64,000 nt of DNA from Bacteroidota bacterium (GTDB taxonomy: Bacteria; Bacteroidota; Ignavibacteria; Kryptoniales; JAKASW01). The stretch lies in NCBI GenBank assembly GCA_021825585.1, contig JAKAGT010000019.1, positions 1-64,000 on the forward strand, given 5' to 3'. This document shows, piece after piece, positions 50,215 through 61,746 of the stretch (the stretch's first letter is position 1; each line of letters begins with the position of its first letter). The notes under the pieces were generated by a model that searched no databases, was not told where the DNA came from, and worked only from the letters and a program-made list of their open reading frames with translations. Position numbers and translations under genes: made by a program.

Positions 50215-50691
50215 TCAGCGGGCCTTACAGACGTCAACCCACCTCTCATTCGATGAGTACTCTTCAAGCTCATCGCATGTAAGCCGAATCGCGGAATTAC
50301 TGCTCCCGCATGCGGGGAAAACCGTCTCGAACCGCTTCAGAGACACGTCCAGGAAAACATGAGTCCCTTCCTTCAGTCCGAACGGACACACGCCCCCTAT
50401 CGCGTGCCCCGTCAATTCGATCACCCGTTCGGGAAGAAGCATTGTCGGCTTGAATCGGAATTCCGCCTTGAACTTAGGGTTGTCTATTTTCACGTCTCCC
50501 GCGGTCACCAGCAACATTGCCGAGTCTCCATATTCAAGGGAGATTGTCTTGGCGATTCGAGCAGGCTCAACGTTCAAAGCATGTGCAGCCAGCGCCACCG
50601 TAGCGCTGGACGTTTCAAATTCCAGGATATCTGAATCCCGGCTCCATTTTCTCAGGTGCTCACGAACTCTGTCTATTCCCATGTGACGCAT
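50215..50691 (-). CDS. YbaK/EbsC-family aminoacyl-tRNA deacylase
   Basis: KTISLEYGDSAMLLVTAGDVKIDNPKFKAEF...GHAIGGVCPFGL. Confidence 0.92.
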   Translation of the reverse strand: MRHMGIDRVREHLRKWSRDSDILEFETSSATVALAAHALNVEPARIAKTISLEYGDSAMLLVTAGDVKIDNPKFKAEFRFKPTMLLPERVIELTGHAIGGVCPFGLKEGTHVFLDVSLKRFETVFPACGSSNSAIRLTCDELEEYSSNERWVDVCKAR

Positions 50692-50821
50692 ATTCCTTCA
50701 ATCGTAACCTGCCGAGTTCTTTGATTCCCGTGTAAACCGCTCGTCGGCACGAGCCATCTTTGTGTTCTCCGCGGGCCTCCGCCGATCGCTCACCTCGCAC
50801 ATTACTTTGAGAAGCGCTTCT

Positions 50822-51256
50822 TTAGTCCTTGGAATATACAAGCTCGGTGATAAGAATCTTCATGTTTTCGCAGTGGGTCACCCTCTTATAGACTATGCAT
50901 GTCCGGCAGTCCGCAGCAGAACAATCCGACCGTGTGCCGGCCAAGAGCCAGCAGGGCATAGAATCTTCAGTATACGCGGGACATTTCAGCCGATCGTCGA
51001 TGTGACATTTCCGCAGCTCCCAACATGGGATCATGGAGACCATTCTCTTGATCGCCTCCAGCGTCATTCCCCTATTGGTTATCATGTCGCGCACACACGA
51101 CAGCCAGAACAGGTCGTCCTCCGAAAAAAGCCTGTGCCTTCCGAAAGTACGTACGGGGAGTACCACTCCAGCGGCTTCATACTTTCGCACAGTAGATACC
51201 GCGACACCAAGCTTCTTCGCGATATCTCCAATCTTCATCAATTTCCCGGTCGTCAT
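50822..51256 (-). CDS. MerR-family transcriptional regulator with Cys-rich C-terminal extension
   Basis: KIGDIAKKLGVAVSTVRKYEAAGVVLPVRTFGRHRLFSEDDLFWL followed by PCWELRKCHIDDRLKCPAYTEDSMPCWLLAGTRSDCSAADCRTCIVYKRVTHC. Confidence 0.85.
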   Translation of the reverse strand: MTTGKLMKIGDIAKKLGVAVSTVRKYEAAGVVLPVRTFGRHRLFSEDDLFWLSCVRDMITNRGMTLEAIKRMVSMIPCWELRKCHIDDRLKCPAYTEDSMPCWLLAGTRSDCSAADCRTCIVYKRVTHCENMKILITELVYSKD

Positions 51257-51373
51257 ATTCTTCTCCTTTCGCGAAGACCTACACCAATGAGGACAGCTTC
51301 GCGCCAAAAAAACTGCAGTCGTATGACCCTGGCATATTTTGTCGTTGTCAAACGCACCGCCATACTCCATTCT

Positions 51374-52687
51374 CTAAATCCAGTTTCTCTCCTTCGCTAG
51401 CCTGGTCAGTTCGTCTCTGAAATTCGGGTGGGCAATTCCAATGAGCGACCTCACCCTCTCGCTGATCCTTTTTCCGTGCAGATTAGTGACTCCAAATTCG
51501 GTGGCCACATAATGCACGTCTCCTCTCGACGTCGTCACACCCGCACCCTCGGCCAAGTGAATGGTTATTCTCGAGACGGTACCGCCTCTTGCCGTGGATG
51601 GCAGGGCAACTATAGGCTTTCCACCTTCAGATCTGGCCGCGCCGCGGATGAAGTCAACCTGTCCTCCGAAGCCGCTGTAAAATTTATAGCCGATTGAATC
51701 CGCACACACCTGTCCGGTAAGATCGATCTGCAGCGCGGAGTTAATCGCCACCATCTTTTTATTCTGGCTGATTATGAACGGGTCGTTGACATAATGCGAC
51801 GGGTGAAATTCGGCAATCGGATTGTTGTGTATGAAATCGAATAGTGCCCTGCTCCCGAGCACGAAGCTGGCGACCATTTTACCCGGATGGAGCGACTTCT
51901 TTTCGTTCGTTATAACTCCGCTTTCCACCAGCTTGATAACCCCGTCGGAAAACATCTCGGAATGAATTCCCAGGTCTTTCTTTCCGCCGAGCGACATAAG
52001 TACCGAGTCAGGAATCTTTCCGATGCCGAGCTGCAATGTCGACCCATTTTCGATTAGCTCGGCGATATTCCTTCCTATTTTGCGGTACACTTCCAGGTCG
52101 TCCTCGGAAGTATCAGGTTCAACCTGGGGCAGTTCCATTATAGGAACATCCGTCTCGACAACCCTGTCAATCTTGCTGACATGGATGAAGCTGTCTCCTA
52201 GAGAGCGGGGCATGTTTGGATTGACCTGGGCGATCACGCTTCGTGCAACCTCAGTCGCAGCCTTCGTGGTTTCCACTCCGACTCCGAAGCTGCAGAAGCC
52301 GTGTTCATCCGGCGGCGAAACCTGTATGAGTGCGACATCGATTTCTATCTCTCCTGAATAGAAAAGACGCGGTATCTCCGAAAGGAAAACCGGGATGAAG
52401 TCGGCCCTTCCCTGGTTTACTGCTTCCCTTGTATTAGGTCCGATGAATAACGCAGTGTGATGAAAATGGCGAGCCATTTCCGGTTGAGCGTATTTAGCCT
52501 TGCCGAGAGACAAGATGTGAATGACTTCGCAGCCCTCCAGCTCATCCGCCCGTCCTACCATCGCGTCAACCAGGACTTCTGGAACGGCACAGCCGGGATG
52601 GATGTAAATCCGGTCACCGGACCCGATCAGCTTGACGGCATCACTTGCCGATGCGACTTTGCTTCTGTACGTGTCTATCCAGGACAT
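51374..52687 (-). CDS. Acetyl-CoA hydrolase/4-hydroxybutyrate CoA-transferase family protein
   Basis: IYIHPGCAVPEVLVDAMVGRADELEGCEVIHILSLGKA...LQLGIGKIPDSVLMSLGGKKDLGIHSEMFSDGV. Confidence 0.92.
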   Translation of the reverse strand: MSWIDTYRSKVASASDAVKLIGSGDRIYIHPGCAVPEVLVDAMVGRADELEGCEVIHILSLGKAKYAQPEMARHFHHTALFIGPNTREAVNQGRADFIPVFLSEIPRLFYSGEIEIDVALIQVSPPDEHGFCSFGVGVETTKAATEVARSVIAQVNPNMPRSLGDSFIHVSKIDRVVETDVPIMELPQVEPDTSEDDLEVYRKIGRNIAELIENGSTLQLGIGKIPDSVLMSLGGKKDLGIHSEMFSDGVIKLVESGVITNEKKSLHPGKMVASFVLGSRALFDFIHNNPIAEFHPSHYVNDPFIISQNKKMVAINSALQIDLTGQVCADSIGYKFYSGFGGQVDFIRGAARSEGGKPIVALPSTARGGTVSRITIHLAEGAGVTTSRGDVHYVATEFGVTNLHGKRISERVRSLIGIAHPNFRDELTRLAKERNWI

Positions 52688-53805
52688 CAGCTGAGCAGTG
52701 TTTGTATTGGTGAGTACTCCTTGCCAAAAATTGCTTTCGCCATCTTATGAGTACTGAAACCGCCGAATGTGAAGAAACTCCTGGCAAGACCGGGATCTTC
52801 TTTGAGTGCCTGTACGATTCCTTTGTCTGCTATCCTGACCAAATAAGGAAGTATCGCATTAGTCAGCGCGTAAGTGGCCGTACGTGCAACGGTCGCAGTT
52901 ATGTTGGGAACGCAATAGTGGATCACGTCGTGGATACTGAACGACGGATCCTGAATAGTCGTAGGCCTGCTGGTTTCGACGCATCCCCCCTGGTCGATCG
53001 ACACATCCACGATTACCGCTCCGGGTTTCATGGACTTCACCATTTCCTCGGTGACCACGTGCGGTGTGCGCCCACCCCGCATGAATACGGCTCCGATGAG
53101 TACGTCAGCATACGCGACACTCTTGCGAATGCTGACCGGCGTAGCGAGGACCGTAGTCACGCGCTTCAGGAGCAGCCGATCGACGTTCCGCAGGCGCCTC
53201 AGGTCGGAGTCGAGAACTATCACCTGCGCACCCAAACCGGCAGCAGTCCTGGCCGCTTCTGTGCCTACGATGCCGGCTCCGATAACGACGACTGCCGCAG
53301 GCGCGACCCCGGCGATTCCGCCCAGGATTATTCCTCGCCCCCGGTCTCCGGTCTCGAGATAACGAGCCGCTATGAAGATGGACAGCTGACCCGCGATCTC
53401 GCTCATCGAATGTATTACAGGATGATCGCCATCCTCCGTCTCGATGAGCTCATAACCCGCGGTATTGACCTTTTTTTCGAGCAAAGCGTCGACAAGCTGA
53501 GGGCGTGCAACAGGAAGATTGAGAAAACTGAAGACCGTCTGCCCTGGTTCCATCATTGCGACTTCCTGGAGAGAATGCGGCTCGACAGCGCAGACGATCT
53601 CGCACCGCCTGTACACTTCTTCCTTGCTATAAACAACCGTGCCACCCGCGTTCAGGTAGACTTCATCTCCGAACCGGCTCGCTTTTCCGGCTCCCGACTC
53701 GACGTAGACCGACTGACCGAGTTGTACCAGCGTCGCCACCGCCGCAGGAGTAAGGGGCACGCGGTTCTCATGCTTCAGTTGCTCATTAGGAATGCCGATG
53801 TTCAT
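52687..53805 (-). CDS. ald: Alanine dehydrogenase
   Basis: MNIGIPNEQLKHENRVPLTPAAVATLVQLGQSVYVESGAG...VPNITATVARTATYALTNAILPYL. Confidence 0.95.
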   Translation of the reverse strand: MNIGIPNEQLKHENRVPLTPAAVATLVQLGQSVYVESGAGKASRFGDEVYLNAGGTVVYSKEEVYRRCEIVCAVEPHSLQEVAMMEPGQTVFSFLNLPVARPQLVDALLEKKVNTAGYELIETEDGDHPVIHSMSEIAGQLSIFIAARYLETGDRGRGIILGGIAGVAPAAVVVIGAGIVGTEAARTAAGLGAQVIVLDSDLRRLRNVDRLLLKRVTTVLATPVSIRKSVAYADVLIGAVFMRGGRTPHVVTEEMVKSMKPGAVIVDVSIDQGGCVETSRPTTIQDPSFSIHDVIHYCVPNITATVARTATYALTNAILPYLVRIADKGIVQALKEDPGLARSFFTFGGFSTHKMAKAIFGKEYSPIQTLLS

Positions 53806-53837
53806 ATTCTGGCCTCAAAAATGGAAGATCAAAAGAC

Positions 53838-55292
53838 CTAAGCCAGGCTGCTGCTTGCCTTGACTTCTGCCTTCTGAATCTTGACTTCCAAGTAATTGTG
53901 AATAGCCGCTGCAGATCGTTGACCATCTTCCATTGCGAGGATGACGGTCGCTCCGCCGCGCGAGAGATCACCGCCTGCAAAGACACCTTCACGGCTCGTC
54001 TTGCAATTTTCGTCTACGACCACGGTACCCCGCTTCGACATGTTCAGGCCGGGTGTGGTTGCCTGCAATATCGGGTTCGGCTTCTGGCCGATCGCGAGGA
54101 TGACCGTGTCGACGTCCATTATGAAATTCGAGCCCGGAATCACAGCCGGTCTTCTCCTGCCGGACTCGTCGGGTTCGCCCAGCTGCATCTTCATGCACTC
54201 CATGCCCTTTACCCACTTGTTCTCGCCGGCAATTATTCGGACCGGGTTCGTGAGTATGTGGAATTCCACGCCTTCCTCCTCGGCATGCTTGACCTCTTCT
54301 TCGCGAGCAGGCATTTCTTCCCTGCTTCTTCTGTAGACGAGATACGCCTTCTCCGTTCCGAGACGATTTGCCGTGCGTACGGCATCCATCGCAGTATTGC
54401 CGCCCCCGATTACTGCAACCCTTCTGCCGATCTTGACAGGAGTATCGTATTCGGGAAATCTATAACCGCTCATAAAATTAACGCGGGTAAGAAATTCGCT
54501 TGCCGAGAAGACGCCGGGAAGATTTTCACCCGGGATACCGAGAAATGTCGGCGTTCCCGCTCCTGTCCCAAGGAACACGGCATCGAATCCGAGATCGTCC
54601 ATCAGCTCGTCGACGGTGGCAGTCCTGCCGATTACGAAGTTGGTGATGATCTCCACGCCGAGCTTCTTGACATTCTCTATCTCGGAATCCAGTATCGATT
54701 TGGGAAGCCGGAATTCCGGGATTCCGTATCTCAGCACACCGCCGGCGGCGTGCAGCGCCTCGAACATAGTCACGTTGTATCCCAGCTTTGCCAATTCCGC
54801 AGCACAAGTGAGACCCGCAGGTCCCGTCCCGACAATAGCAACTTTCTCTTTCCTTTTGTCCTTTACGACAAATCCGTCGAACGAGTTGTGCAGCCTCTCG
54901 TAATCAGCGACGAAGCGCTCGAGCTTTCCTATTGCAACCGGTTGGTGCTTCTTGCCGATCGGACAGACGGCCTCACACTGTGTCTCCTGCGGACAAACTC
55001 TTCCCGTTATGGCCGGGAGATAGTTCTTCTCTTTTATCTTCTTTGCAGCACCCAGATAGTCCTTTTCAACGATCAGCTTTATGAAACCGGGGATGTCGAT
55101 GCCAACCGGACAACCCTTCACGCAATACGGCTCTTTGCATTCGATACAGCGAAGCATCTCTTGCGACACAAGGCTCTCATCCAGACCGAACGAGACCTCT
55201 TCAAAATTGTGCCTCCGAACCTCCGCCTCCTGCTCGATCGGAGTCTGTCGCGGTATCTTCATTCTCTCTGAAGGCTTCAACGTATTAGGCAT
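53838..55292 (-). CDS. Glutamate synthase small-chain-like FAD/NAD(P) oxidoreductase (NfnB-type)
   Basis: CIECKEPYCVKGCPVGIDIPGFIKLI...ICP-type Fe-S cysteines, VGTGPAGLTCAAELAKLGYNVTMFEA. Confidence 0.92.
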   Translation of the reverse strand: MPNTLKPSERMKIPRQTPIEQEAEVRRHNFEEVSFGLDESLVSQEMLRCIECKEPYCVKGCPVGIDIPGFIKLIVEKDYLGAAKKIKEKNYLPAITGRVCPQETQCEAVCPIGKKHQPVAIGKLERFVADYERLHNSFDGFVVKDKRKEKVAIVGTGPAGLTCAAELAKLGYNVTMFEALHAAGGVLRYGIPEFRLPKSILDSEIENVKKLGVEIITNFVIGRTATVDELMDDLGFDAVFLGTGAGTPTFLGIPGENLPGVFSASEFLTRVNFMSGYRFPEYDTPVKIGRRVAVIGGGNTAMDAVRTANRLGTEKAYLVYRRSREEMPAREEEVKHAEEEGVEFHILTNPVRIIAGENKWVKGMECMKMQLGEPDESGRRRPAVIPGSNFIMDVDTVILAIGQKPNPILQATTPGLNMSKRGTVVVDENCKTSREGVFAGGDLSRGGATVILAMEDGQRSAAAIHNYLEVKIQKAEVKASSSLA

Positions 55293-56157
55293 TGGCCGCC
55301 TCCTTTGAGTGCGAGGCGCAATGATGAGCAACCAATTCCTTGTCAAATCGTTCAAGAGACTGCTTCTCCAGATCCATGTATGTCCTGTTTCTTGTGATTA
55401 GTTCGTCGAAGTCGACCAAATGTCCGTCAAATTCCGGACCGTCAACGCATGCAAATTTCGTCTCGCCGCCAATCGTAACTCTGCAGGCGCCGCACATCCC
55501 CGTTCCGTCCATCATGATTGGGTTGAGACTGACAAAGGTCTTAATGCCTTTCGGCCTCGTGAAATCCGAAACAGCCTTCATCATTATTATCGGCCCTATG
55601 GCATATACTGCCTTCACATCCGTGTCCTTCTTCAGATAATCATCAAGGGCTCCTGTCACGAGTCCCTTCATGCCGTAAGAACCGTCGTCCGTCGTGACGA
55701 AGAACTCGTCTGAAATACCGCACAGCTCATCTTCCAGAATCACGAGGTCCCTTGACCTTGCACCTACAATCGTTACGAGCTTATTCCCCGCGCCCTTCAA
55801 GGCACGTGCTATGGGATATACCTCTGCCGTTCCAACACCGCCGCCGATGCAAACGACGGTCCCGAAGCTGTGGATGGGTGTCGCGTTGCCGAGTGGACCC
55901 GCGACATCGAGCAGATAGTCGCCCTCGTTCAGTGTGCTGAGGAGTTTCGTTGTCTTTCCAATAGTCTGAACCATTATGGTTATGGTTCCCGCAGCGGGAT
56001 CGGAATCCACTATAGTCAAAGGTATTCGTTCCCCATGATCATTCACCCTAATGATCACAAAGTTACCGGCCTTATGCTTCCGTGCCACGTATGGAGCCTG
56101 AATTACAAATTTCGTTATAGCTTTAGCAGGGGTTTCTTTGCTAATTATTTGAAACAT
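55285..56157 (-). CDS. Ferredoxin-NADP reductase alpha-like (NfnA-type) FAD/NAD-binding protein
   Basis: APYVARKHKAGNFVIIRVNDHGERIPLTIVD...MCGACRVTIGGETKFACVDGPEFDGHLVDFDEL. Confidence 0.93.
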   Translation of the reverse strand: MFQIISKETPAKAITKFVIQAPYVARKHKAGNFVIIRVNDHGERIPLTIVDSDPAAGTITIMVQTIGKTTKLLSTLNEGDYLLDVAGPLGNATPIHSFGTVVCIGGGVGTAEVYPIARALKGAGNKLVTIVGARSRDLVILEDELCGISDEFFVTTDDGSYGMKGLVTGALDDYLKKDTDVKAVYAIGPIIMMKAVSDFTRPKGIKTFVSLNPIMMDGTGMCGACRVTIGGETKFACVDGPEFDGHLVDFDELITRNRTYMDLEKQSLERFDKELVAHHCASHSKEAANA

Positions 56158-56172
56158 GAAATGGTCCTTTCC

Positions 56173-56409
56173 TCAATGCGGCTTTGTGATTTCACATATT
56201 GCATCAACCGTACAAATGGCCGCCGCCTCTCTTATGAGTGCGACTTCTGATTCAGTTACCGGCTGACGCGACATGTAGTAGTAGTAAGCATAATCCACGA
56301 AGTCGAAGAAGTCGGGAGCGATGTTCTTGCATAACCCGCATCCGTTGCATTCTTCCGTCACATAGAACTCAGCAGACTGCACCACTTTCGGAGCCGAGAA
56401 TTCTGGCAT
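56173..56409 (-). CDS. Single-cluster 4Fe-4S ferredoxin
   Basis: EECNGCGLCKNIAPDFFDF...AAAICTVDAICEI. Confidence 0.9.
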   Translation of the reverse strand: MPEFSAPKVVQSAEFYVTEECNGCGLCKNIAPDFFDFVDYAYYYYMSRQPVTESEVALIREAAAICTVDAICEITKPH

Positions 56410-56703
56410 CGCATCTTCCTCCCTTTGAAATGTGAGGACTATGATCTGGGCTGCACATTAGCTGGACAGAATCACAGAATTTTTATGAACGTTCAAGATT
56501 TGAAGGGCACTTTCAGTGTCCCGCTAGCGGTTTGACGCAATAGATGTGCCGAATTAAACGGGTAAAATCTCGCATTAGAGAGTGTAGCTTAGCGGAATAG
56601 GTCAATTCTCCGCAAAATTCGGTGGCATGTTGCCGTCTCTTTCGCACAATCCGCCAGTTCCGGGTATTATTCTCGACGCCACTAGCACTGGCGCAGGCTC
56701 ATT

Positions 56704-56730
56704 TTGGCACTCATTATGTCAGAGTGCTTG
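56704..56730. promoter_or_regulatory. CIRCE element 1 (HrcA operator)
   Basis: TTGGCACTC-N9-GAGTGCTTG. Confidence 0.9.
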
Positions 56731-56754
56731 ACTTTAGAACTGACTGCGTGTAAA

Positions 56755-56781
56755 TTGGCACTCATAAACACTAAGTGCTAA
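56755..56781. promoter_or_regulatory. CIRCE element 2 (HrcA operator)
   Basis: TTGGCACTC-N9-AAGTGCTAA. Confidence 0.85.
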
Positions 56782-56830
56782 GAAGAAGTTATTTCCTTAC
56801 GTTAGTAAAACAAAAAGGAGGATAAACGAT

Positions 56831-57115
56831 ATGAAGATTAAACCGTTGGCAGATCGGGTTGTCGTCAGGCCGCTCGAAGCCGAGGAAAAGACAAAGGGCG
56901 GTCTCTATGTACCTGATAGCGCGAAGGAACGTCCGCAACAGGGTGAGATAGTTGCGGTGGGACCGGGAAGAGTGACGGACGATGGAAAGAAAGTTCCACC
57001 TGAAGTCAAAGTAGGGGACAGGATTCTCTACGGGAAATATTCCGGGACAGAAGTCAACTATGAGGGAACGGAATACCTTATCATGCGTGAAAGCGACATT
57101 TTTGCAATTTTATAA
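56831..57115 (+). CDS. groES: Co-chaperonin GroES
   Basis: [46 protein letters not shown]. Confidence 0.98.
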   Translation: MKIKPLADRVVVRPLEAEEKTKGGLYVPDSAKERPQQGEIVAVGPGRVTDDGKKVPPEVKVGDRILYGKYSGTEVNYEGTEYLIMRESDIFAIL

Positions 57116-57119
57116 TTGA

Positions 57120-58760
<1,641 letters not shown>

Positions 58761-58792
58761 GCAAAGTCAAAGGTAAAGATTCAACTGCGAGT

Positions 58793-58818
58793 AAGTCCCG
58801 CGAAAGCGGGACTTTTTT
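58793..58818 (+). terminator. Intrinsic terminator of groESL
   Basis: AAGTCCCGCGAAAGCGGGACTT followed by T-run. Confidence 0.92.
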
Positions 58819-58980
58819 TATCGGTAAATAGTCGGGCGACGGGATTCTGACTGTCTTTACGAAAAGTCAGCAGCGTGGGTGGCAACCTTGAAGTCAGGCC
58901 AAACTAATCCTCTGTTTGCATTCTTCAGCGGGTTTCAGCTCTCCCAACTTATCCGGCCGACAGTTTGACGGAGGCCGTAC

Positions 58981-59754
58981 CTAGCCCAACTCGAAAAGAA
59001 ACTTCGCCAGTTCCCCAACCAATTCCGCCGGCGATTCTATCCAATACTTCGCAAGTGTCTTCCGGTGCCTTCTTCCGACGAACACGCTCATCCCGCCCAA
59101 CGCGTTCACCCGGCGGAAGCCGAATTCGTCCGTCGTGTCGTCGCCGAAGAACGCAGGCTTGCGGTTCTTGCCTGCCCTTGCAGTTATCATCCCAATCGCA
59201 TTCCCCTTGTTCCAGTCGACCGGAGGCTTTACCTCCACCACCTTCTTCCCATGGAAGACCTCGATCTTCCCCGCATCAAGAGGGCCCTTCACGAGCCTAT
59301 TGAACTCTCGGAGCAGCTTAGGCACAAGTGACGGCTCAATAGTCCGATAATGAATCGAAAGCGAGTAAATCTTCGAGTTAACACCCGGAGAAAACGGCCT
59401 CAAAGCTCCGACAAGCTCTTTTCCCAATGAAGTAATGAACGCCGACGACTTCGCCGAACGAGGTTCCACGAAACTCAGTCGCGGCCCTTCTATTTCGACA
59501 CCGTGATTTCCCGAATAGTAGGCTCCCTTTATTCCGACCAGCTTCCTCACATCATCCAGCTTCCTTCCGCTGACTATGGCAAGCGGGAATCTCCCCTTCA
59601 GACCTTCGAGGACCTGTTTGGCAATCCCGCGCAAACGTACTTCTGCAGGCGTCGGGACGATATTGACGAGCGTACCGTCAAAATCGAAGAAGAAAACGGG
59701 TTTTTGGGCTGCAAAGTTCAGAAGATGCCGATGAGTCAGTTTCGTGGGTGCCAT
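58981..59754 (-). CDS. otsB: Trehalose-6-phosphate phosphatase
   Basis: PVFFFDFDGTLVNIVPTPAEVRL...LAIVSGRKLDDVRKLVGIKGAYYSGNHGVEIEG. Confidence 0.92.
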   Translation of the reverse strand: MAPTKLTHRHLLNFAAQKPVFFFDFDGTLVNIVPTPAEVRLRGIAKQVLEGLKGRFPLAIVSGRKLDDVRKLVGIKGAYYSGNHGVEIEGPRLSFVEPRSAKSSAFITSLGKELVGALRPFSPGVNSKIYSLSIHYRTIEPSLVPKLLREFNRLVKGPLDAGKIEVFHGKKVVEVKPPVDWNKGNAIGMITARAGKNRKPAFFGDDTTDEFGFRRVNALGGMSVFVGRRHRKTLAKYWIESPAELVGELAKFLFELG

Positions 59755-59882
59755 CTATCATAAGTCCTTAAATGGGCGCAGAAGACAAGCTCGCAGGTAT
59801 AAAAACGGGGGACATGAGTCACGGTGAATTCCAATGACTTCGCGGCTTTGCGTCTCAACATCTCTGTGCCTTCCCGAGAAAA

Positions 59883-61103
59883 TCACAAGTAAACGATATC
59901 CTTGTCATGAAACAGGGAAAGCGATAGGAGAAGGTAGTCGCGCAGGTGGCGCGTTATGAGAAAATTCTGCCTTATGTGTTCCTTGCCGTTTCTGGCTAAC
60001 TCGCGCGCGTAATTTGGCTCGTTGATCAGCTGCTTGATCCAATAAGCGGTTCCTTCAATGCTGTGGGTCAATATGCCGTTGTACTTGTGTTTAATCTGCA
60101 ACGGTATACCGCCAACGGCAGAAGCGATGACCGGCCTGGACTTCCACATAGCTTCGGCTACAGTCAATCCGAAACCTTCTCTCAATGATTTCTGCAGTAC
60201 GACGGTTGATCCCCTCTGCAGAGCGTTAATTTCGACGTCGCTCGACGGAGGAAGCAGCAGTACAAACACGTCTCTGTCTCCGTTGGCGGCCTCTCTCACC
60301 TCGCTCAGCACCTTCTCCCCTTCTGGATCATCGGTCGCACCGCCTCCCGCAAGAACAAGCTGACAATCTATGTATCTCTTCACGAGCCGGTAAGCCTTGA
60401 TCACGCCGACAGGGTCCTTCAAATAATCGAACCTGGAAATCTGCGTAACGACCGGGCGCTTTCTATCGATACCGAATCTGTCAAAAATATCCCTCACGAA
60501 ATCATCGCTCAGGTCCTTGTTCTTGTCGCTGAGCGGATCTATTGAAGGAGATATCAGGAACTGTTTCGTCTTCAGCGGACGGCTGAAGGCTGGAGCGGAA
60601 AAGATTGCGCCGTCAAAACGCTCGATGAAATCTTTCAGGAAGAGCCAGACATTCTCTCTCGGCTCTGAAAAATCTATATGACATCGCCATACCCATTTAT
60701 TGTCGAGGTGCTCCCTCTGTTCGACCAAGCCGATGGGCTGCGGGTCATGGATAAATACCACGTTATTGTCGAAGTTCATCGACCGCGCGTTTTCCCTGTC
60801 GACTTCCATGAAGTGCGCCCAGTCGTCGTCGGTGAAAGTCTCCGGTACGCCGTGAAGCGCGTTGTGCATCTTCTTCGTGATTGCGAAAAACTTTTCTCCG
60901 CCTTTTATCACGTCCCATCTTGCCTGCACGCCGAGCTCGTTCATCATCGGGACAAGACGTGTCAGGATTTCGGCAACGCCTCCCCCGACAGCGGTGGAGT
61001 TGACATGCTGTATCTTCAGGTCGCGCGACTTTTCGCCTATGGCGAATAGCTCGTCGATGACAGACTGACCGACGATGTCCTTGTAATCTTTAACTTGTGG
61101 CAT
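59883..61103 (-). CDS. GT4 glycosyltransferase, trehalose synthase (TreT)-like
   Basis: IQHVNSTAVGGGVAEILTRLVPMMNELGVQARWDVIKGGEKFFAITKKMHNALHG...LREGFGLTVAEAMWKSRPVIASAVGGIPLQI. Confidence 0.9.
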   Translation of the reverse strand: MPQVKDYKDIVGQSVIDELFAIGEKSRDLKIQHVNSTAVGGGVAEILTRLVPMMNELGVQARWDVIKGGEKFFAITKKMHNALHGVPETFTDDDWAHFMEVDRENARSMNFDNNVVFIHDPQPIGLVEQREHLDNKWVWRCHIDFSEPRENVWLFLKDFIERFDGAIFSAPAFSRPLKTKQFLISPSIDPLSDKNKDLSDDFVRDIFDRFGIDRKRPVVTQISRFDYLKDPVGVIKAYRLVKRYIDCQLVLAGGGATDDPEGEKVLSEVREAANGDRDVFVLLLPPSSDVEINALQRGSTVVLQKSLREGFGLTVAEAMWKSRPVIASAVGGIPLQIKHKYNGILTHSIEGTAYWIKQLINEPNYARELARNGKEHIRQNFLITRHLRDYLLLSLSLFHDKDIVYL

Positions 61104-61746
61104 TGTTCACAATTTTCAAGAGTCTTTCCCGGAGACCTTCCAGGGTGAATGTATATGGATCGAGGCGCGATATCTGCTCCGCTTCTTCTTCTTTCCCTGC
61201 AGACCGAAGCCAGATTGAGAAATCGTTGTCACCTTTCTCAAGACGCAGTTTTGCCTCGAACATGTGGAAATAAATCGAGTGTATGCTGACGACTTTCAGG
61301 AAATCCCTGAACTCTTTGATATTTCCCGCGATCTTTCCAGTCGGCACGACAAATATCCGCGAACTCATGAAGTGAAATTCTTCTCCCTCGGGAGACTGCC
61401 TGTTCACATTAATGGCCGTACCGAGATATTCTTCCATGAGAATAAGGAATCGCTGCCTGAGGTCGGACAGCTTCAGGAATTGCGTGACATCGATGCTGGC
61501 CAGTTTTTCGCCGGCGATTTCGTCGTTCAGCATGTTGGTGACCCAGTAAGCAAAATCGTTCGGGGGCTCCGGAGAAAGAAAATGATGCTGTTGGAGAAAC
61601 CGGTGGGTGTGGTGGTAGATCGAAGAAAGAGGAACCGACCTTATTCCTTCCACTAATTCGGGCAGAGTTGCGGCCCTGCGTCCCAGCAGCTCGGTGAGGA
61701 CCAGCCTGGATTTGAATTCGAAAGGAGTGATCTCCATCTCAGGCAT
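61090..61746 (-). CDS. DUF5752-like protein
   Basis: Start/stop-overlapping gene directly upstream of TreT-like gene; PFEFKSRLVLTELLGRRAATLPELVEGIRSVPLSSIYHHTHRFLQQHHFL. Confidence 0.7.
   Translation of the reverse strand: MPEMEITPFEFKSRLVLTELLGRRAATLPELVEGIRSVPLSSIYHHTHRFLQQHHFLSPEPPNDFAYWVTNMLNDEIAGEKLASIDVTQFLKLSDLRQRFLILMEEYLGTAINVNRQSPEGEEFHFMSSRIFVVPTGKIAGNIKEFRDFLKVVSIHSIYFHMFEAKLRLEKGDNDFSIWLRSAGKEEEAEQISRLDPYTFTLEGLRERLLKIVNNATS

Noticed and set aside
52747-53841. 364-aa plus-strand ORF
   Set aside because: Antisense to alanine dehydrogenase.
53898-55271. 457-aa plus-strand ORF
   Set aside because: Antisense to the clearly recognisable glutamate synthase-like gene; shadow ORF from codon bias.
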